Below, piece by piece: positions 16,804 to 24,414 of a stretch of 64,000 nt of DNA. The stretch comes from Caryophanales bacterium UBA743 (GTDB taxonomy: Bacteria > Bacillota_I > Bacilli_A > RFN20 > CAG-826), in the NCBI GenBank assembly GCA_002297365.1, contig DBKT01000004.1, positions 1 to 64,000 on the forward strand. Reading direction: 5' to 3'. Under the pieces are notes generated by a model that was given only the letters and a program-made list of their open reading frames with translations, did no database searches and had not been told where the DNA came from. Numbering within the stretch: position 1 is the stretch's first letter; each line of letters opens with the position of its first letter. The translations under genes were made by a program, and so were the position numbers.

Positions 16804-16980
16804 TTAGCGGCTAATGGCACCGACTGGGCAAGAAGCGATGACATCATCGATTGTTGCTTCATCAGCATCAGCGATAACGACAGATTTGCCATTATCATCA
16901 AAAGCGAAAACGTCAGGCATGCTGGAAATGCAAAGACCACATCCGATGCAAGCATCTGCGTTAACTGTAACTTTAACCAT
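16804..16980 (-). CDS. Small [4Fe-4S] ferredoxin
   Basis: This 58-residue protein, MVKVTVNADACIGCGLC and onward, is a single-cluster ferredoxin: C11, C14 and C17 form the CxxCxxC motif and C51 in ASCPVGAI supplies the fourth ligand. Such proteins carry electrons in the cytosol of anaerobes and Bacilli; the partner cannot be read from context. It was found by reading the minus strand directly. AGGAGG at 16989-16994 lies eight bases before the ATG, and it has its own terminator. The cluster would be built by the Suf system encoded nearby. Confidence 0.95.
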   Translation of the reverse strand: MVKVTVNADACIGCGLCISSMPDVFAFDDNGKSVVIADADEATIDDVIASCPVGAISR

Positions 16981-17199
16981 ATAAAAATCCTCCTATAAGG
17001 TGAACTTATTCTAAGCCAACCTTTTTTGAATGAAAATAGCAAAAAAAGTGCCGATTTTATTGTTAGTTTGATATAACTTTTTAAATGGTGGACAGTTCTT
17101 GCTTTTCTAGTGAAAAAAGAAAAAAAGTTTGTCTGCTTTAATTTTTATACCATTAAACGATAACCCTTTTTTCATAATGAAAAAGACTCCTGTTTTAGG

Positions 17200-17205
17200 T
17201 AAAAT
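17200..17205 (+). promoter_or_regulatory. -10 box close to the start of the small membrane gene
   Basis: TAAAAT ends eight bases before the ATG at 17214, leaving almost no room for a leader, and no ribosome site is visible. Confidence 0.35.
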
Positions 17206-17213
17206 ATTCGGGT

Positions 17214-17453
17214 ATGAAAACAAGGATGGAGAAATATAAGAAATATCGGGAAAGAATTCTTAGAACCCCAGATGAGAAATTCGAGAATAAGAAAACTCGT
17301 CAAGTGGAGGTCTCCAAAGAAGAAATCCAAGCGGAAACCCCTTATACGGAATACCGTAGAAAAGAAATCCGTATGTATTCTCTGAAGGGGTGCGTTCTTT
17401 TCCTCGCCGTCATCCTTTTTATCCTGTTGTATCTGTTTTGGGTGAGGAAGTGA
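17214..17453 (+). CDS. Small single-pass membrane protein of unknown function
   Basis: This is a 79-residue protein I do not recognise. It has a very basic N-terminal half (MKTRMEKYKKYRERILRTPDEKFENKK), an acidic middle, and one C-terminal membrane segment (about residues 56-75, CVLFLAVILFILLYLFWV). The topology suggests a cytosolic domain anchored by its tail. An alternative ATG lies four codons later. It ends two bases before cmk and is co-transcribed with it; the cmk ribosome site GAGGAAG lies inside its last codons. It has a -10 box directly before its start and no Shine-Dalgarno. Confidence 0.65.
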   Translation: MKTRMEKYKKYRERILRTPDEKFENKKTRQVEVSKEEIQAETPYTEYRRKEIRMYSLKGCVLFLAVILFILLYLFWVRK

Positions 17454-17455
17454 TT

Positions 17456-18142
17456 ATGAAACACAATATCTCAATTGCCATTGATGGGCCTGCTGCCGCA
17501 GGAAAAAGCACGGTCGCAAGAAGAGTTGCTCGCGCTCTCGGTTTTACCTACATTGATACGGGTGCGATGTATCGCGCTGTGACGTATGCTGTTTTGAAAG
17601 CGGGTTTAGATCCTAAAAAAGAAGAGGATGCCCTAGCTGTTTTAAGAAATCTCGATATTGATTTAAGAGAAGATGGGAAAGTGTTTTGCAACCGCGAAGA
17701 TGTGACGAAATTAATTCGTAAAACGGACGTTTCCGGGAATGTGAGCTACATCGCTGCGATGAAGCCGGTACGCCTCGCGTTGATTGAAATGCAACGTCAT
17801 CTAGCCGATAAAGAGTCTGTCGTGATGGATGGAAGGGACATTGGCTCTTATGTTCTCCCTCATGCCGAGGTGAAGATTTTCCAAATCGCTTCCCCGGAAA
17901 TTCGGGCAAAACGTCGTTATGACGAAGATCAAGAAAAAGGGATTGCGGCTACATATGATGAGGTTTTAGAAGAAGTCAAAAAGAGAGACTATATAGATTC
18001 GCACCGCGATTTCGATCCTCTTGTTGCAGCCGAAGATTCGATTTCATTGGACACTTCCTCTATGAGCGTTGAAGAAGTTGTGGACGCCATATTGAAGATC
18101 GTTAAAGAGAAAACGGGATTGGAGAGAAAAACATGCCATTAG
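17456..18142 (+). CDS. cmk: Cytidylate kinase
   Basis: Cmk phosphorylates CMP and dCMP to the diphosphates. The P-loop IDGPAAAGKSTVARRVA, DTGAMYRAVT, VVMDGRDIGSYVLPHAEVKIF and the lid YDEDQEKG are all diagnostic. The length of 228 is normal. GAGGAAG before the ATG at 17456 sets the start; a longer open frame upstream overlaps the previous gene. It overlaps der by 10 bases, the same cmk-der order as in several Firmicutes. Confidence 0.97.
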   Translation: MKHNISIAIDGPAAAGKSTVARRVARALGFTYIDTGAMYRAVTYAVLKAGLDPKKEEDALAVLRNLDIDLREDGKVFCNREDVTKLIRKTDVSGNVSYIAAMKPVRLALIEMQRHLADKESVVMDGRDIGSYVLPHAEVKIFQIASPEIRAKRRYDEDQEKGIAATYDEVLEEVKKRDYIDSHRDFDPLVAAEDSISLDTSSMSVEEVVDAILKIVKEKTGLERKTCH

Positions 18143-19434
18143 GAACACTTGCTTTAGTGGGTTCCCCTTCAAGCGGGAAGTCCACCATATTCAATCGTAT
18201 TTTAGGAGAGAGAAAATCCATCGTTGAACCAACCCCTGGCGTAACAAGGGATAGGATTTATGGCAAGGCAACGTGGTTGACGAAAGAGTTCACCATCATT
18301 GATACGGGCGGGATTGAGGTGGCAAACGCCCCTTTTCAAAAATCCATTCGCGCTCAGGTCGAAATCGCCTTGGAAGAAGCGGATGTGATCGCTTTTGTCG
18401 TCGATGGCAAAAAAGGCTTATCCGGAGACGATCGTTTCATTGCCAAGATGCTTTATAAAACCAACAAGCCGAAGATTTTGCTGGTAAACAAAATCGACAA
18501 TGTCCAAGAAGTGGGCAATATGGCTGAGTTCTATCGCCTCGGCTTGGGCGATCCGCTTATTTGCTCGGGCGCCCATGGCATCGGCATTGGCGATTTCCTT
18601 GATAAAGTCATTAAAATGCTTCCCGAAAAAGAAGAAAAGCAATACGGGGATGCGATAACCTTCTCCATCATCGGACGTCCGAATGTCGGAAAATCCTCTT
18701 TGACCAACCGCCTTTTGAAATCAGAACGCGTTCTTGTCTCTGATATCGCCGGCACGACCCGAGATTCCGTGGACACCCCATTTACCTTCCAGGATAAAAA
18801 CTATGTCGTTATTGACACGGCAGGCCTCGTTAAGAGAGGGAGGATTTTCGAAGCGATTGATAAATATGCGGCTTTAAGAGCTCTTTCCTCAATCGAACGT
18901 TCCGAAGTCGTTTTGCTTGTCATCGATGGCTCCGGCCCGCTTTTGGAGCAAGATAAGCATGTTCTTGGCTATGCGATGGACGCCAATAAAGCCGTCATTG
19001 TCGTCGTCAACAAATGGGATCAAGCTCAGAAGGCCAACAAACAGGAATTTACCAAAGAGATTCGCACCCAACTGAAATTCCTGGATTACGCTCCTATTGT
19101 CTATACCTCTGCTTTGACGGGCGCTGGCGTGCAAGATTTGTTGCCTTTAATCAATCATTGTTACGAGGCTTTCCATCGTCGAATTCCAACTCCTGTCTTG
19201 AACGACATCGTTCGTGATGCCCAGGACATGAATCCAACGCCGGAATTTAACCATGGCCGTTTGAAAATCGTTTTCGCGGAAGAGGTCGCCGTTTGCCCTC
19301 CTACCTTCGTAATGTTTTGCAACAACCCAAAAACAGCCCATTTCTCCTATACGCGTTATTTGGAGAATAGGATTCGTGACTCATTTGATTTTGAAGGGAC
19401 GCCGATTCGCATCATCTATCGCGCCAGGAAGTGA
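18133..19434 (+). CDS. der: Ribosome assembly GTPase Der (EngA)
   Basis: Der has two tandem GTPase domains and a C-terminal KH-like domain and is needed for 50S subunit assembly. The first domain has P-loop GSPSSGKST (residues 10-18), DTGG and NKID; the second has GRPNVGKSS, DTAG and NKWD. The end carries the KH-like FAEEVAVCPPTFVMFCNNP block. The length of 433 is normal. The first P-loop differs from the usual GRPNVGKS form but still fits GxxxxGK[ST]. Confidence 0.97.
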   Translation: MPLGTLALVGSPSSGKSTIFNRILGERKSIVEPTPGVTRDRIYGKATWLTKEFTIIDTGGIEVANAPFQKSIRAQVEIALEEADVIAFVVDGKKGLSGDDRFIAKMLYKTNKPKILLVNKIDNVQEVGNMAEFYRLGLGDPLICSGAHGIGIGDFLDKVIKMLPEKEEKQYGDAITFSIIGRPNVGKSSLTNRLLKSERVLVSDIAGTTRDSVDTPFTFQDKNYVVIDTAGLVKRGRIFEAIDKYAALRALSSIERSEVVLLVIDGSGPLLEQDKHVLGYAMDANKAVIVVVNKWDQAQKANKQEFTKEIRTQLKFLDYAPIVYTSALTGAGVQDLLPLINHCYEAFHRRIPTPVLNDIVRDAQDMNPTPEFNHGRLKIVFAEEVAVCPPTFVMFCNNPKTAHFSYTRYLENRIRDSFDFEGTPIRIIYRARK

Positions 19435-19641
19435 GCGAAACTTTCTATTTGGCGCAAAAATCCGCTTTTTCTTTGCCTTTTTACAAAGTGTAGGTTTTAT
19501 CGGTATTTCTAGAATAACAAAAGCAAAAACATTCGATAAAATCTACTTTTTTGTTTTCATTTCAATAGAAAGCGCTTCCAGAAAAGTATCAAAAATTGAC
19601 TATCTATCATAAAAAAGCACGATGCTATGTGAAGTTTTTTC
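19435..19641. other. AT-rich gap between der and HU
   Basis: No gene was recognised in this stretch, and no clear hairpin with a T-tract closes der. Confidence 0.35.
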
Positions 19642-19670
19642 TTGTAAATAAAGGTTCAGAGTGGTAACTT
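19642..19670 (+). promoter_or_regulatory. Promoter of the HU gene
   Basis: TTGTAA (19642-19647) and TAACTT (19665-19670) are 17 bases apart, with a TGn extension at 19662-19664. The leader would be about 26 bases and contains AAGGAGG. Confidence 0.6.
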
Positions 19671-19702
19671 TTAAACAGAAAATTTAGCAAGGAGGATTAA
19701 CC

Positions 19703-19975
19703 ATGAATAAAGCTGAATTAGTTGAAGCAGTTGCTGTTAAGAGCCAAGTCGCAAAGAGAGACGCAGAAGCCGTCATTGACGCCGTTTTCGAAGTTATCTC
19801 TGACGCCATCGCAAAAGGCGAAACCGTGAAAATCTCCGGTTTTGGCATCTTCTCCAAAAAGGAACGCGCTGCCCGTGAGGGAACCAACCCATCTAGCGGT
19901 GCCAAGATTGAAATCCCAGCCAGCAATTCTGTCGGTTTCAAAGTTTCCAAAACCCTTAAAGAAAAACTCAACTAA
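19703..19975 (+). CDS. hup: DNA-binding protein HU
   Basis: HU is a small dimeric nucleoid protein that bends DNA. The 90-residue sequence opens MNKAELVEAVA and has the GFGIFSKKERAAREGTNPSSGAKIEIPASNSVGFK arm and tail typical of HU. AAGGAGG precedes the ATG. It is a single-gene unit with its own promoter and terminator. Confidence 0.98.
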   Translation: MNKAELVEAVAVKSQVAKRDAEAVIDAVFEVISDAIAKGETVKISGFGIFSKKERAAREGTNPSSGAKIEIPASNSVGFKVSKTLKEKLN

Positions 19976-19998
19976 TTACCCATTAGGAGTGAGATTTC

Positions 19999-20028
19999 GG
20001 CCATTCTTCGGAATGGTCTTTTTCTTTT
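19999..20028 (+). terminator. Terminator after HU
   Basis: GGCCATTC (19999-20006) pairs with GAATGGTC (20011-20018) around a TTCG loop and is followed by a T-rich tract. Confidence 0.88.
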
Positions 20029-20041
20029 CTATGAAGAGCTA

Positions 20042-20050
20042 TGCTAAAAT
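20042..20050 (+). promoter_or_regulatory. Extended -10 box of a probable leaderless gene
   Basis: TGCTAAAAT ends seven bases before the ATG at 20058. No ribosome site lies between them, so the transcript probably begins at or next to the start codon. Confidence 0.55.
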
Positions 20051-20057
20051 CCTTATT

Positions 20058-20672
20058 ATGAAAATAAAGGTCTTCGACGAATTATCCGAAATCTACGAAA
20101 AGCATGGCCATTCTCTCTATATTGTGGGAGGAACCTCACGCGACCTTCTTTTGCATAGGCCTTTCACGGATTTGGATTTCGTGAGCGATGCTACCCCCGA
20201 AGAAGAAAAAGCCTTTCTTCCTGAGGCGAATTATGTCTTCGCCAAATACGGTTCCATCCGTTTGAAGAGAGATGGTTTGGAAGTGGATATCACCACTTTG
20301 CGTGAAGAAAGCGATTATATCGATCACCGCCATCCTCTGAAAATCATCTTCGTCCGTGATCTGGAAACCGATTCTTTAAGACGAGATTTCACCATCAACG
20401 CGATTTATCTTGATAAAGCCTATCAAATATTCGATTTTCACCAAGGAAAGGCCGATTTGGAAAAGAGGATCATACGTTTTATCGGCGACCCCGACAAAAG
20501 AATTCAAGAAGATCCCTTGCGAATCTGCCGAGCAGAGCGTTTTGCCCGTTTGCTGGATTTCAAACTCGACGCTAAGACGGAAGAGGCCATTCAGAGAAAC
20601 CGATATCTCTTGAAAGAAATAAAACCTGCTAAACTAGATGAAGAAGAACGGAAAGGATGGAACAGAAAATGA
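20058..20672 (+). CDS. Short CCA-adding/poly(A) polymerase family protein
   Basis: This 204-residue protein is the N-terminal half of a class II tRNA nucleotidyltransferase. It has VGGTSRDLL (residues 23-31), the metal-binding D38 and D40 in FTDLDFV, the third carboxylate D77 in EVDITTLR, RRDFTINAI (108-116) and EDPLRICRAERFA (151-163). Catalytic head and neck residues are intact, but the body and tail that measure the tRNA in full enzymes (about 380-450 residues) are missing. The dnaD gene overlaps its stop by 4 bases, and no continuation was seen in other frames. It may be a minimal CCA-repair enzyme or have another nucleotidyl-transfer role. Confidence 0.8.
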   Translation: MKIKVFDELSEIYEKHGHSLYIVGGTSRDLLLHRPFTDLDFVSDATPEEEKAFLPEANYVFAKYGSIRLKRDGLEVDITTLREESDYIDHRHPLKIIFVRDLETDSLRRDFTINAIYLDKAYQIFDFHQGKADLEKRIIRFIGDPDKRIQEDPLRICRAERFARLLDFKLDAKTEEAIQRNRYLLKEIKPAKLDEEERKGWNRK

Positions 20673-21337
20673 ATCAAGGGAACTCTTTAATCAATGCCGT
20701 AAGCTTTGAATATCTGTTGCTGGATTGCTATTCCAAACTCGGCTTAAGCGAAAATGAACTTGTCGTTTGCTTAATGATTGAGCATCTTTCGAAACAAGGC
20801 AACGCATTTGTGAATTCGGATATGCTTGCCCTCAAAATGAATCTCTCCACTAAAGAAATCGATAAATCGATGGCCTCTTTGCTTCAAAAAGGCTTCCTTG
20901 TCTATGACCATGACGAAGACAATAAATTAATCATCTCTCTCCTTCCTTTGAAAGAAGAAGTGAAAAAAGAATTCGCTTTTTCCTTAACGAGGGAGCAAAC
21001 GAATTCCATGAACAAAGAAAGGGAAGAGAACATGACCAAGCTTGTCTCTCTTTTCGAAGAGAAATTCGCCCGCACTTTGGCTCCCCTGGAAATCTCAACC
21101 ATTACCGACTGGCTCGATAACGGCTATGGCCTAGACGATATCAAAAACGCCTTGCTAGATGCATTGAATCAAAACAAGAAGAACATCCGCGCCGTGAATA
21201 AAATCCTCGTGAATAGAAGAAAGCAAGACGATATTCAAAAAGAAGGAGCTTCCGCCGTAAGCGATCGTTGGGATAAAAGCGTGGAGGAAACCATTCAAGC
21301 TGCCAAAAACCTTTGGGGCGATGCTCATGACAAATAA
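20669..21337 (+). CDS. dnaD: DnaD-like replication initiation protein
   Basis: DnaD helps load the helicase at replication restart and initiation in Firmicutes. The N-terminal part is a winged helix (LGLSENELVVCLMIEHLSKQGN, then NSDMLALKMNLSTKEIDKSMASLLQKGFL) and the C-terminal domain ends TDWLDNGYGLDDIKNALLDALNQNKKNIRAVNKIL, the DnaD/YxkD-like domain. The ATG at 20669 is chosen for its ATGA overlap with the preceding stop; an ATG at 20657 is also possible. It is followed by nth, as in B. subtilis (dnaD-nth). Confidence 0.9.
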   Translation: MNQGNSLINAVSFEYLLLDCYSKLGLSENELVVCLMIEHLSKQGNAFVNSDMLALKMNLSTKEIDKSMASLLQKGFLVYDHDEDNKLIISLLPLKEEVKKEFAFSLTREQTNSMNKEREENMTKLVSLFEEKFARTLAPLEISTITDWLDNGYGLDDIKNALLDALNQNKKNIRAVNKILVNRRKQDDIQKEGASAVSDRWDKSVEETIQAAKNLWGDAHDK

Positions 21338-21974
21338 AGAAAAAGAGATCGTTTCTTTCTTAAAAGAGGAATATCCTGAAGCAAAAGCCACTCTGATTTT
21401 CCACAATCCCTTAGAATGCCTTCTCGCCATCCTTTTATCCGCTCAGACGACAGATAAGTCGGTTAATCAAGTGACGCCCCCTCTTTTTGAAAGATTCCCT
21501 ACTTCCAAGGAGCTTGCAAACGCCAACGTGAAAGACATCGAAAACTGCATCCGCTCTATAGGGCTTTACCATAACAAAGCCAGAAATATTCACGCTTTGG
21601 CAACCGTTCTTGAGGAAAAATACGGGGGACGTATACCAATGAAGAAGGAAGAATTGATGAAATTGCCTGGCGTAGGAAACAAAACAGCCGGCGTCTTTCT
21701 TTTGGAAATGGGCAAGGAGCAATATTTTCCGGTGGACACTCACATTAAACGCATTTCCACCCGCCTTGGCTACGCTAAAAAAGAAATGGAACCCCTTGAA
21801 ATTGAAAAAAGGCTGGAAAAGATATTCCCTAAGGAAGAATGGGCTTATCTTCATCACACTTTCATCTATTTCGGGAGAGATATATGCAAGGCCATTCATC
21901 CTCTTTGCGAGAAATGCAAATTGGGCAAATACTGCGTCTATTTGAAGAAACATTCATCCACGACGGATAGATAA
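21327..21974 (+). CDS. nth: Endonuclease III
   Basis: Nth is a DNA glycosylase/AP lyase that removes oxidised pyrimidines. The helix-hairpin-helix LPGVGNKTAGV holds the catalytic lysine K119, D137 follows in PVDTHIKR, and a [4Fe-4S] cluster is held by C187, C194, C197 and C203 (Cx6Cx2Cx5C). The length of 215 is normal. The ATG at 21327 is nine bases from GGGG; an ATG at 21321 is the alternative. The start lies inside the end of dnaD. Its end overlaps the convergent recU gene by 37 bases. Confidence 0.96.
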   Translation: MTNKEKEIVSFLKEEYPEAKATLIFHNPLECLLAILLSAQTTDKSVNQVTPPLFERFPTSKELANANVKDIENCIRSIGLYHNKARNIHALATVLEEKYGGRIPMKKEELMKLPGVGNKTAGVFLLEMGKEQYFPVDTHIKRISTRLGYAKKEMEPLEIEKRLEKIFPKEEWAYLHHTFIYFGRDICKAIHPLCEKCKLGKYCVYLKKHSSTTDR

Positions 21975-22546
21975 TCCAAACGGGGTAGATATTTCTCTTC
22001 CACAGGGAAGCCGTTTTCCTTGATCTCTTTGACGGGGATGGATTCCCTTGGTTTCTCTTTGTAAAAGTGGCAGACGAATTCCGCTGGAAGCAGATAGACT
22101 TCGTTTAATGGGACGATTTCAATCAAAAAGAAAGCGACGGCTCCTAATTTTAATACGGCTTCCAGATGCTCGATTTGCTGGTGGGGGATGTTTCTTAAAG
22201 GAAAAGCGGTTTTCGAGTGTGTGCTCTTTGCTTCAAAATCAATGTATTTCCCTTTGTAAATGCCATTGTAATCAGTGGTAGAGGGCTCTTGGAAAAAGGC
22301 TTCTACGATTTTTGCGCCATGGGAATAATCAACCTTCACGATATTGATTGGGGTGGGTTTTTTGTGGATGACCGCAACGCCTTTCGACAAATAATAATCG
22401 TTGCTTTGGTTGATTTCATCCTCAAAGCGCATGCCGCGGTTTCCGGCTTGAACTTTAAGACGGTATTTCTTGCGAGGCGTTTTTTCTTTTGCTTTTTTTA
22501 GAGCGGACTGAGGAACCTTCACCCCAGCCGGGTAATGGATGCTCAT
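21938..22546 (-). CDS. recU: Holliday junction resolvase RecU
   Basis: RecU cuts Holliday junctions and modulates RecA in Firmicutes. The 202-residue protein has the GNRGMRFEDEIN opening, TDYNGIYKGKYIDFEAKSTHSKTAFPL with the catalytic D, E and K, and the HQQIEHLEAVLKLGAVAFFLIE block. It is translated after the exonuclease gene with a 4-base ATGA overlap. In B. subtilis recU sits beside ponA; here the partner is a nuclease instead. It converges on nth. Confidence 0.96.
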   Translation of the reverse strand: MSIHYPAGVKVPQSALKKAKEKTPRKKYRLKVQAGNRGMRFEDEINQSNDYYLSKGVAVIHKKPTPINIVKVDYSHGAKIVEAFFQEPSTTDYNGIYKGKYIDFEAKSTHSKTAFPLRNIPHQQIEHLEAVLKLGAVAFFLIEIVPLNEVYLLPAEFVCHFYKEKPRESIPVKEIKENGFPVEEKYLPRLDYLSVVDECFFK

Positions 22547-23265
22547 TTGAAAGTACCCTCTAACAATGCGTCAAACATCTCTGGCGTGACGGTTTTCCCT
22601 TCGCTAAGCATCTGAATGATTTCCTTCACGACGGGACGTGTTTTTGCTCCGCAAAGGACGTTTTTATATTCTTTGACGAAGATTTCCTTTCCTTCTCTGG
22701 CGACTTTGTATAAGTCTAATAGATTTAAAGCGTCATAAATCGCATCATGGGCTTTGCCATCAAATTCCAGACCGAAGATTTTAAGATAATTCGTCAAAGA
22801 ATAGGGATTCCCATTCTGATCTTGAATGTAACGGTCGAGAAGGCGTTGCAAATCCAAATGATGGCGATAGATATTTCTTGCATAAGAGGGGTTCAAATCC
22901 CTGTATTGCGCCATGGTGTTTTTCAGAATCACCATATCGTGTTCCGAGAAAGTCACAAAACGGCAGGAATCCCAGAATCTGCCGACGTATTTGCGAAAAG
23001 AAGAAAGAACGTTAGGGAAATCCTCCCCTTCGTTTCTTAATTTCTCATCGGTGATTCCAGTCAATCGGGCAACATGAAAACCGACTTGATGCTTCGCCTT
23101 GACGTAGCGTTTAAAAGGCGGGTGGATTTTTCTAATGGAGCCATCTTTATTGATTTCAGCCAAATAGGCGCCGATTTCAATCATTTCGGAAGTAAAAGAT
23201 GTGGCCTCAAGATCGATAAAGACTAAGGCATTTACGTTTTTCGTTTCTCTGAGGAAAATTTCCAT
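22543..23265 (-). CDS. DEDDh 3'-5' exonuclease (DnaQ-like)
   Basis: This 240-residue protein has the RNase T/DnaQ exonuclease fold. The first acidic pair is in FIDLEAT (about residues 17-23), a second acidic site is in FSEHD, and the HDAIYDA block supplies the DEDDh histidine and final aspartate. The C-terminal 50 residues are helical and unlike DnaQ. It forms a unit with recU, which suggests DNA repair or recombination, although RNA as substrate is possible. The start has no Shine-Dalgarno; an extended -10 box lies six bases upstream. Confidence 0.8.
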   Translation of the reverse strand: MEIFLRETKNVNALVFIDLEATSFTSEMIEIGAYLAEINKDGSIRKIHPPFKRYVKAKHQVGFHVARLTGITDEKLRNEGEDFPNVLSSFRKYVGRFWDSCRFVTFSEHDMVILKNTMAQYRDLNPSYARNIYRHHLDLQRLLDRYIQDQNGNPYSLTNYLKIFGLEFDGKAHDAIYDALNLLDLYKVAREGKEIFVKEYKNVLCGAKTRPVVKEIIQMLSEGKTVTPEMFDALLEGTFK

Positions 23266-23271
23266 AATGGA

Positions 23272-23280
23272 ATTGTATCA
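23272..23280 (-). promoter_or_regulatory. Extended -10 box of a probable leaderless exonuclease-recU transcript
   Basis: On the minus strand TGATACAAT ends six bases before the ATG at 23265, and no ribosome site is present. This puts the expected transcript start at the start codon. Confidence 0.55.
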
Positions 23281-23315
23281 CTAATGAAAATGGAAAACTC
23301 CTAGGGGAAATAGGC

Positions 23316-23581
23316 AACGGACGATTTCAGGATTCGTCCGTTTTCGATTTTCGATCTGTTTCGGTTTAACGGCGGCAAAGATGAAGAACGCCTTTTTTCT
23401 CTCGGTGGAGGTTTATGAATCGCCCTTCATGAAACCCTCTTCGATAAGCATCTTCCAGCTTATTGTCAATTTAGGCGCGTGTCTTTTTTTCTAAGGGCAG
23501 AGGGGCGAGAAACGATGGCATTCAGATGAAAATAGCGTTTCAGAAACCAAAAAAGGGAAACCTCGCCTTGTTTTGCCCTTA
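23316..23581. other. Hairpin-rich gap, candidate structured RNA
   Basis: This gene-free stretch holds four separate hairpins: a perfect 9-bp stem (23316-23324 with 23334-23342) followed by TTTT on the plus strand; a 10-bp stem with one bulge (23410-23436); a 6-bp stem (23444-23449 with 23458-23463); and a two-step helix in which 23492-23499 pairs perfectly with 23574-23581 and 23504-23509 pairs with 23562-23567, with a further 6-bp helix inside (23509-23514 with 23536-23541). I recognise no known RNA family. The strand is not certain. Confidence 0.4.
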
Positions 23582-23658
23582 CGGATGGAAAATTCTTTAA
23601 AAAAGATGAGCATTCATCTTCCCTATTTGAAAGCACTTCAATATAATTGAAGAGCGCT

Positions 23659-24069
23659 ATGGCAGAGAAAAGAATATTGACCGAAAAAGATATCTTGAAT
23701 AAAAAGTTCAAGAAGGACATAAAAGGATATGACGCCCAGGAAGTGGATTATTTCTTAGACGAAGTCATAAAGGATTATATTTCTTTTCAAAAAGAAGAAA
23801 CTGCTTTTAGCGCCGAGATTGCGACTTTAAGAAATCAAATCCATCAGGCGGAATCGAAAAACAACAAACCCGATGTTCTTGCCTTAAAGAAACGCATTCA
23901 CGATCTTGAGCTTGAAAACGCCAGTTACAAAAACAAATTAAGCGGGCTCCAAGCGGGAGATAAAGTCAACGTTGAGAACTTTGATTATATCAAACGCATG
24001 CGCTTGCTTGAGAATTTCATTTGGCAGCTTGGCTTCGACCCTCAGACGTTCAAGAAAAGAAATATGTAA
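23659..24069 (+). CDS. gpsB: GpsB/DivIVA-like cell division protein
   Basis: GpsB is a small coiled-coil adaptor that links division and elongation proteins at the membrane. The N-terminal ILNKKFKKDIKGYDAQEVDYFLDEVIKDYISF (about residues 12-43) is the DivIVA lipid-binding domain, and a coiled coil follows. It has 136 residues, somewhat longer than GpsB of B. subtilis (98). The ATG at 23659 lies 11 bases after a TATAAT (23642-23647), so the leader is only a few bases, with GAAGAG as a weak ribosome site. RNase P RNA follows directly, as beside gpsB in B. subtilis. Confidence 0.85.
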   Translation: MAEKRILTEKDILNKKFKKDIKGYDAQEVDYFLDEVIKDYISFQKEETAFSAEIATLRNQIHQAESKNNKPDVLALKKRIHDLELENASYKNKLSGLQAGDKVNVENFDYIKRMRLLENFIWQLGFDPQTFKKRNM

Positions 24070-24393
24070 TCCGGTCCAGGCGATTGCTAGGAAACTAGAG
24101 GAAAGTCCATGCTCGCACAGTCTGCGATGGCTGTAGTGATTGCGCAAAGCCAATAAATAAGCTTTGGCACGTAGGAGTACGTGACGGCGGCGAATTAGCT
24201 CACGTAGCTAAGGAACCATAAAGTGCCACAGAGACGAGCTTGTTAGCGATAACAAGGTGAAACGTTGGTAAACCCCACAAGCGAGAAACCCAAATTTGGT
24301 AGGGGAAGAAGGGAAAACGAACTGAAGTCAACCCTTCCAGGGAAACCTGAGATTAATTGTCGCCCTCGACAGAACATGGCTTATCGGGCCGGA
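24070..24393 (+). ncRNA. rnpB: RNase P RNA
   Basis: This is the catalytic RNA that trims the 5' ends of tRNA precursors. The conserved GAGGAAAGTCCATGCTCGCAC lies near the 5' end and ACAGAACATGGCTTAT near the 3' end; the terminal helix pairs 24070-24077 with 24386-24393. The layout resembles the Bacillus B type. It starts immediately after the gpsB stop and ends 21 bases before pgsA, so it is flanked closely by coding sequence on both sides. Confidence 0.95.
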
Positions 24394-24414
24394 CACTCAC
24401 TAAGGAATGAATCT

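Noticed and set aside
20590..20760. Frameshift as the cause of the short CCA enzyme
   Set aside because: The following bases encode DnaD from an ATGA overlap, and no CCA-enzyme tail was recognised in the other frames.
24265..24414. Long N-terminal extension of pgsA
   Set aside because: The extension reads through the 3' half of RNase P RNA; the ATG at 24415 with AGGA gives the normal PgsA N-terminus.
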